This document shows positions 58,008 through 64,000 of a DNA stretch of 64,000 nucleotides, piece after piece (positions within the stretch are counted from its first letter, which is position 1; each line of letters starts with the position of its first letter). Under the pieces are notes generated by a model. That model was not told the DNA's origin, did no database searches, and saw only the letters and a list, made by a program, of their open reading frames with translations. Source of the DNA: Hemerocallis citrina (lineage: Eukaryota > Streptophyta > Magnoliopsida > Asparagales > Asphodelaceae); the NCBI GenBank assembly GCA_017893485.1, contig CM030368.1, positions 111,049,549-111,113,548 of the forward strand, written 5' to 3'. Made by a program: the position numbers and the translations under genes.

Positions 58008-58539
58008 GTAGCATAAGCTGGCCCACCATCATAAAGATATTTGCTAAATGCTTGTTTTAAATTCTCCACGTGACCAGCTTCAACCATTGCTCGAGCCACA
58101 TGGACCCTTCCTGGAGCCACACCCTCCCCAGCAATCCTACATACATGATCCCAATTAAGAGGCATTTTCAGTTTATTCAGCTTTAGTAACATCTTTTTTG
58201 CACGGAGGTGACGATCATCTCTGATAGAGGCAAGTAAAGCATCAAGTTCCTTAAAATTTGCAGGCCCGCAGCTACCATAGTACGCAAGGATATGGACAGG
58301 TTCCCCAGTTTTGAAATCTTGCCTTCGAATGATTCAGTATTCAAATTTTATAAAAAAAATCCTAAGTGGCAGAAAGTAGCTGAAAAACGTTAAGTAAATG
58401 AGACAGAGATGAAAGACCTTGGGGAATAAATCGAACTAATTTCAACACCAGGAATTATCTTGATGCCAAATTTGTGGGCAGCTTCCATAGTCTCTGGTAT
58501 ACCAGCCATTGTATCATGATCTGTTAAAGCAACTTTCAC
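58008..58539 (-). CDS. PHP-domain protein, two internal exons
   Basis: Exons are 58539-58418 and 58322-58008. The first reads VKVALTDHDTMAGIPETMEA, then FGIKIIPGVEISSIYSP. TDHD and PGVEIS are PHP metal-site motifs. Phase 2 at CCAAG|GTC joins AG|G (R) in the next exon. That exon reads QDFKTGEPVHILAYYGSCGP, LLKLNKLKMPLNWDHV, GRVHVARAMVEAGHVENL and FSKYLYDGGPAYA. The acceptor of the second exon is AAG rather than the usual YAG, but frame and protein continuity require it. The exon 1 acceptor could also be at 58544 (CTTCAG). The N-terminal exon with the first metal-binding His motif must lie beyond the right edge. Together with 30226-29558 this gives 285 codons plus stop, uninterrupted. Confidence 0.9.
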
Positions 58540-58544
58540 CTGTT

Positions 58545-59382
58545 CTGAAGACAAGATTATCCAATCTCATACTAGTTTTAATTGATAAAATCAAAATAAT
58601 AGAACTTAAATTTAAACTATAAATTTGAAATGCAATCACACAAAAGAGAGCAGATTAAAACGATCTTTTTACAAAAAGTAATTGAACATTTTTTAAAGTA
58701 ACTTTGAGAACACAAGGAAGAATTAACTGAATTTGTTTGCTGTCGGAGTTAATGGCCTCGCATCCGAAGTCTTGTAAGGTGTTATGGACCAACTATCTGA
58801 GAAGAGAGCCACCCAACACAACAACCTATAACAAGTTTTTTTATTTTTTATTTTCTTTTTGTTTCCAATGCTAATGCCTCACTGGAATGAACATCATACT
58901 TAATCCCACCACCCCTCCAAGCAGAAAAATAAATTTACAAAACCTTAACTGCAACATCATGCCTTATCCCCCATCCACCTGCCCATCCTCATTTCAGCGA
59001 AGCTCATTTTGGAAACATGCTTTTAACTTACCAAACATCCAAACACGTTAAGTATGGTTGGTCGTATAGCAATAAAACTTTCTCTTTGTGCAGCTATAAA
59101 CTGCCAATTCAGTTCTCTACCTTTAGTCATTCCACTTTAATTATATGAACTGCATCTTCATTCTTCCGATCATAATGGTCCAAGATAGAGGAAATGTAAA
59201 AAGGATTTTTTTTCTCCATTATTGAACTATACCCTCATTTCCTTCTCACGTCCAAGATAGAGGAAATTTAAATAGGATTTTTTCTCCATTATTGAACTAT
59301 ACCCTCATTTCCTTCTCACGATTCTATTAGAGATACAAGAAATTTATACCATTTTGACCTACAACAACAACAACATTTGGAC
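58545..59382 (-). other. Intron upstream of the PHP exons
   Basis: No coding sequence seen. It includes the 72-bp tandem duplication at 59178-59320. Confidence 0.4.
59178..59320. repeat. 72-bp tandem duplication
   Basis: GTCCAAGATAGAGGAAAT...CCATTTCCTTCTCAC-type block occurs twice head to tail, starting at 59178 and 59250, with few differences. Confidence 0.9.
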
Positions 59383-59390
59383 CTACTGCT

Positions 59391-60669
59391 CAGTGTAGTC
59401 GAAGGCGTAAGGCGCAATGCAATTTCACTACCCATAAAAAGCCTGAGGCGCAAAGCGCAATTTGAGGCGTAAGCCTCAATTAACCGAGGCGCATTATTAC
59501 TTTTGGGGGTTTTTTAAAATTACAAATAATAATATATAAACAATATAACATCATAGCAACAAAATATATCATACAATGGCCAAGATAACGGTGTAAGTTA
59601 TCATTTTTTGTAAAACTACAATGTGTTCCTCTGTAATGTATAACTACTATGTGTTCCTATGTAATGTATAACTACAATGTGTTTCTTGCCCCAAAGAAGA
59701 AGTGATACAATGTGTCCCTCTACAAAACTACAATCATATTATGTTAACCTTGAATTCATAGTTTCATATAGTAATGAGCATACAGTATTACAGTATTACA
59801 GTAATGAAGATACTTACTATACAGCATACAATATTACAGTATTACAGTAATGAGCATACAGTAAAATTACACTAGTATCAAATTAAATATTGCTGTAATA
59901 AGCATATAATATTACAGTATTACAGTCTTACTAACTAGTAAGGTATTTTAAAATATTACAACAATAACATAAAATTAGCCGACTATAAAATTTGGTCGTG
60001 CTTTAAAATGAAATATGATGCAACTTTTTGAATAAGGCATGATATCATGATTATAGTAAATTATGGAATGAACTAGCTTCATAATTTTGTTTCGAAGTAA
60101 CTTGCAAAAACATCATAAGCAAAGATAGACGAAAACCCAAGAAAGAAACTATAAAAGTGTAAAATCAGAAAGGAAAGAAACCAGAATAGGACTGGAGAGT
60201 CTGGAGACTGAGTAAAAAGGTCGTCGGCGCAGTCGATCTACTTCCGTTGTAGCTGTTGATCTGCTGTATGTTGTCGTGTCGAGCTGCTTCACTGTCAGTC
60301 GCCGATGTTGTTAAGAGGGGGAGGAGATTGATGAGGATGAGTGCAGATTGAGGAGTTAGGGAGGTGGAGACTTGGATTAGAGTTTGAATTTGGGGATGAA
60401 AAAGAATTGGGAAAGTTACGAGATATGAGAAGGGTTGAAGATGGGTCGGGTTGTGAAGACCGGGTCAGGTCGGATCGGGTTTGTTATGTTAAGGCGCGCC
60501 TTTTGCTTGAGGCGCAAGCCTCGAGCCTTAGCTAAGGCGCGTCCAGGCGCAAGCCTGAGTGAAGCTTTGAACAAAGGGGGAGCCTTAACTGAGGCTTGAT
60601 GCTCAAACTGTTGTTAAGCCTGAGCCTTGAGCCTGAGGCTGAGTCTGAGACGAGCCTTCAACTACACTG
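59391..60669 (+). mobile_element. hAT-type non-autonomous element with GAGGCG palindromes
   Basis: Inverted ends CAGTGTAGTCGAAGGC and CAGTGTAGTTGAAGGC are flanked by an exact 8-bp duplication CTACTGCT (59383-59390 and 60670-60677). Subterminal regions carry many GAGGCG(C/T)AAGCCTC palindromes (59400-59500 and 60490-60660). The interior has CAGTATTACAGTATTACAG repeats. No transposase. Confidence 0.88.
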
Positions 60670-60677
60670 CTACTGCT

Positions 60678-61685
60678 TCTTAATTCTTTAGACCCAAACA
60701 CATCTCTCTATGTTCGTAATTTAAAAAGAACTTTTCTCGAGTCTCATCAGTCATTCACTAAAATTATATCATCATCAGATAACATGCACTATGGGAAATC
60801 ATCTTGGTTAGGCCAAATAATAAGCTCATCCAGAACTACTATCCGAATATAAGAAACTTAATCTAAACTTCACCAATTATAAGAAGATATACAAAAACAA
60901 TCCTAACTATATTTTCGAACAATTTTAAATTTAAATGGATTAAACTAAGAAAGGAATGTAAGACTTTTTTAATTCTAAAAGATATACATACCACAATCTG
61001 AAATTTTGAATGTAATAGCAGTAAGTGAGATATCTAAAAGATAAATAACTCTAATATTGAAATTTCGAAGCTTAAAGCATTTAGTGTCAGTTTTCATTTC
61101 CTTTTCCCATTGCACTTCCTGCAGACAAATAATTGCAGCTATTAGATTTATTACTTTGTTTTGTGTTTTCTATATAGCATTTGATTATTCTCTCTTCATA
61201 TGTTTATAACTTTATATACGATTAAATCCAAAGTATTAAAAAAATGTATCACCCTTGAACAATCTAGTCATATACAGAGGAAAATGACATGACAATTACT
61301 ATATACGTAAACTTTGATAATTCATCGGATTCAAGTAGTGAGTATCCACCATATAAGCCTTTTCCCACCAAAATTGGGGTCAAATATGAGGACAAGGCTC
61401 CATTAAGATTCGCAAATTTCTAAAGCCAGCTGTTAATATCACTTCAATCATATCTTAACTAGTGTCATTCCTATTTCCTAGTCCAAGAACCTAAAGACAA
61501 GAGAAAGGTCTGCCTTAATCCTAAAAAAAATTGTGACATTAAATCAGGGAAAAGTATAAAATGAGAAATACGACAGATTTCCTATTAGAAATTACATTCG
61601 ACTCAAGGCAAAATGTAAAGCCAAGATCTAAATTGAAGACGCTGCCAATGTAGCTGCCATATAAACTACAATAAACTATAAATTA
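60678..61685. other. Gene-free intron sequence
   Basis: AT-rich. No coding exon of the PHP gene found by eye. Confidence 0.35.
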
Positions 61686-61972
61686 TGTTGAACAGGGAAC
61701 TACAGAGTGTAGTAAAAAATTGTAGAGAAGATTTTTGTTGCTGCTTGATTAATTCAATGAAAGAAAATGCCATTAAATAGGCTTACAAGAGAGGTTTTGT
61801 TGCTAACTTCTCTCTCAAGACTCCACTACCCTTAAGACTAGGGAAACAACCTCAACAGACCTAAGAAATAGGAACAAATGTGCAGACTAAGTAAACCACT
61901 AACTAAATATCAGAAAACAACAAATTAAAATGCAGAAACTTCAAGTAGAATGCTGGTGTTGCAATTTTATCA
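61686..61972 (-). repeat. Copia 3' LTR (right-end element)
   Basis: TG...CA ends directly follow the PPT. Includes a CTATTTAATGG possible TATA region. Confidence 0.8.
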
Positions 61973-64000
61973 CTCCCCCTCAACACCAACTTCTGTCCTT
62001 TCCACCATGCCAAGCTGATGACAAAGACTTTCAAGCTTGTCGCCACTCAAGCCTTTTGTGAATAAATCTGCAATTTGATCTTCTGACTTGACATGCTGCA
62101 ATCCAATCTCTTCTTGCAGAACTTTTTCTCTGATAAAATGATAATGCACCTCAACATGCTTAGTTCTTGCATGAAAAACTGGATTTTCCGCCAAACGCAC
62201 TACTGACAGATTGTCACAATACAGAGGAATGGCATACTCTGTTGGCTGATGCAAGTCTTTCAATAATTGTACAAGCCAAATACTTTCTTGAGCTGCCATG
62301 GTTGCAGCCTGATATTCTGCTTCTGTTGTCGACAATGACACAGTTGGCTGCCTCTTACTGCACCAAGAGATCGCTCCTGATCCAAGCATAAAAACATACC
62401 CTGTAGTTGAACGTCGCTGTAGTTGAACGTCGGGTATCATGATCACCTGCATAGTCTGCATCACAGAAACCAGCTAACTTGCAGTCTTCACCTCTCTTGT
62501 ACAGAACACCATAGCCAAGTGTACTCTTCACATATCTCAAAATTCGTCGAGCTGCTTCCAAATGAGGCTTCTTTGGATTTTGCATGTACCAACTCATCAC
62601 TCCGACCGAATAAGAAATGTCGGGTCTTGTTAAAGTTAGGTAGATTAAACTACCCACTAGAGTTCGATACATCGTTGCATCTTCTAAATCTTTCCCTTCA
62701 TGTGCACACAACTTGGTATTTGCCTCCATCGGTGTCGAAATCGGCTTGCACTTGAGCATTCCAAACTTCTTCAGTAAGTCCTTGGAATACTTTTGCTGAT
62801 GAAGAAAAATTCCTTCTTGAATCCATTCAGCCTCGAGGCCAAGAAAGTGCCTGAGCTGTCCAAGTTCTTTCATTTGAAAGCGAACTGATAGATTCTCCTT
62901 TGTTTGGAGAATTTCTTCTTCACAATCTCCTGTTATGATTAAATCATCCACGTACACAAGAACAACAACTAGCTTTCTTCCATCAGCTTTAACAAATAAA
63001 CTAGTATCCGCAGATGCCACTGAATAACCACTATGAGTTAGAAATTCAGCGATCTTGCCATACCAAGCCCTCGGTGCTTGCTTTAAACCATAGAGCGCCT
63101 TTCGTAGCTTGCACACATGTTCAGGATGATCTCCACTTTGAAAACCCATCGGTTGATTCATGTACATCTCCCGATCCAACTCTCCATGCAAAAATGCATT
63201 TTTCACATCCATTTGCCACAAGTTCCAGCCTTTGTTAGCTGCAAGCGCAAGCAAAACTCGCACAGTTGTGAGTTTCGCCACTGGACTAAACGTTTCGTCA
63301 TAGTCCAATCCATATTGTTGAGAGAACCCCCGAGCTACCAAGCGAGCCTTGTACCTATCAATCGATTCATCTGTGTGGTGCTTTATCTTATAGACCCACT
63401 TACAGGAAATAGGCTTCACATCTCTCGTCTTTGATACAAGCTCCCAAGTTTGGTTCCGCTCTAATGCAGCAATTTCTTCCTCCATGGCTTTAATCCATTC
63501 CGGATCCTGAAATGCCTCCTCAAATGTCTCCGGCTCTTTTGCATCAGCTTCTTCTATTATGGCAGCATTGGCATATTTTGAATTTGGCTTTCTGGCTCTT
63601 GTTGATCTTCTAAGTGGGACTAGTGTGTGTGCTTCACAAGGTTCACATTCTTCACTTGGTTGTTGATGCACACCAGTCTGCCAAGGACTCTGAGTTACGT
63701 CTTCATCATGCTCAACCTCAACTTCTCCTGAATGTAGCTGAACTTGAGAAGACTGTAACTCGTCTTTGAAAACATCTGAGTCTAGCAATACCTCTTTATT
63801 TGAGGACCACCACGAAGACGCCTCATCGAACACCACATTTCGGGATGTGTAGCATTTTCCAGTTGTAGGATCACAACATCTCCACCCTTTTCTTTGACTA
63901 TCGTATCCTACAAAGATGCACCTAACAGCTTTTTTGTCCATCCTGCTACGTAAATGGTCAGGTACAAATACATAGCATACACATCCGAAAACTCGAAAAT
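61970..64000 (-). pseudogene. Copia pol: integrase end, reverse transcriptase, RNase H with a 16-bp duplication
   Basis: The frame is open from the window edge ([30 protein letters not shown] of the integrase C-terminus) through reverse transcriptase ([59 protein letters not shown]) into RNase H ([10 protein letters not shown]). At 62401-62432 a 16-bp block occurs twice in tandem, shifting the frame. RNase H resumes in another frame ([58 protein letters not shown]) to the stop at 61970. All catalytic motifs seen are intact; the duplication is the only defect in view. Sequence style suggests the Tork lineage, tentatively. Confidence 0.9.

Larger units (their letters stand above)
61686..64000 (-). 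mobile_element. Ty1/Copia retrotransposon, 3' half
   Basis: The 3' LTR is 61686-61972 (287 bp, TGATAAAATTGC to TGTTCAACA on the minus strand). It is preceded by a PPT, TTGAGGGGGAG (61973-61983), and the pol 3' end. The remainder runs past 64000. AATTA at 61681-61685 is the candidate target duplication. Confidence 0.9.

Overview
The window is repeat-dense nuclear DNA of a flowering plant, most likely a dicot. The evidence is plant-type LTR retrotransposons (Ty3/Gypsy Tat type, Ty1/Copia), L1-type LINEs with zf-RVT ends, hAT and PIF/Harbinger-like DNA transposons, MITEs, and spliced fragments of plant genes (a PHP-domain protein, HIPL, a LAMMER kinase). No rRNA, tRNA gene, CRISPR array or operon was seen. 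I could not name the species.

Layout. Positions 1-~10830 are the 3' part of one GC-rich Tat-type Ty3/Gypsy element: the broken end of pol (+), 111-bp tandem repeats, a spliced antisense gene on the minus strand with its own TATA box (4699-7247), degenerate antisense coiled-coil units (2990-4495), a ~310-bp satellite-like array with a nested LTR, then the probable 3' LTR. Positions 10830-15610 look like an LTR remnant split by a PIF/Harbinger-like element (11682-14628). That element carries a terminal exon of a HIPL gene and is itself interrupted by a hAT element (13249-14593). Positions 15958-25700 hold a solo LTR, a large LTR-like block with two TA-flanked repeats, an ORF1-only LINE with an exact 18-bp target duplication, and a LAMMER-kinase pseudogene fragment. 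A hAT element lies at 25727-28319.

The one convincing host gene is a PHP-domain (TrpH/RNase AM-like) protein on the minus strand. Its exons are 58539-58418, 58322-58008, 30226-30057 and 29808-29558 (stop); the 5' exon lies beyond the window. Splice phases join exactly across a 27,781-bp intron. That intron is packed with a hairpin-rich Harbinger-like MITE, a second hAT copy (near-identical to 13249-14593, inverted), small MITEs, a 3.9-kb solo LTR, and a 14.5-kb nest (38722-53218) of a hAT-like MITE holding a full-length Copia element, a LINE split by another solo LTR, and a further LTR. The upstream intron carries another hAT element (59391-60669) and a minus-strand Copia element that runs off the right edge.

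The most unusual items are the antisense TATA-driven intron-containing gene in the Tat element, the 27.8-kb TE-filled intron, the array of short palindromes at 30692-31209, the gene-capturing Harbinger-like element, and the ORF1-only LINE. All boundaries come from reading the sequence by eye (target duplications, termini, splice phases); no database search was run.
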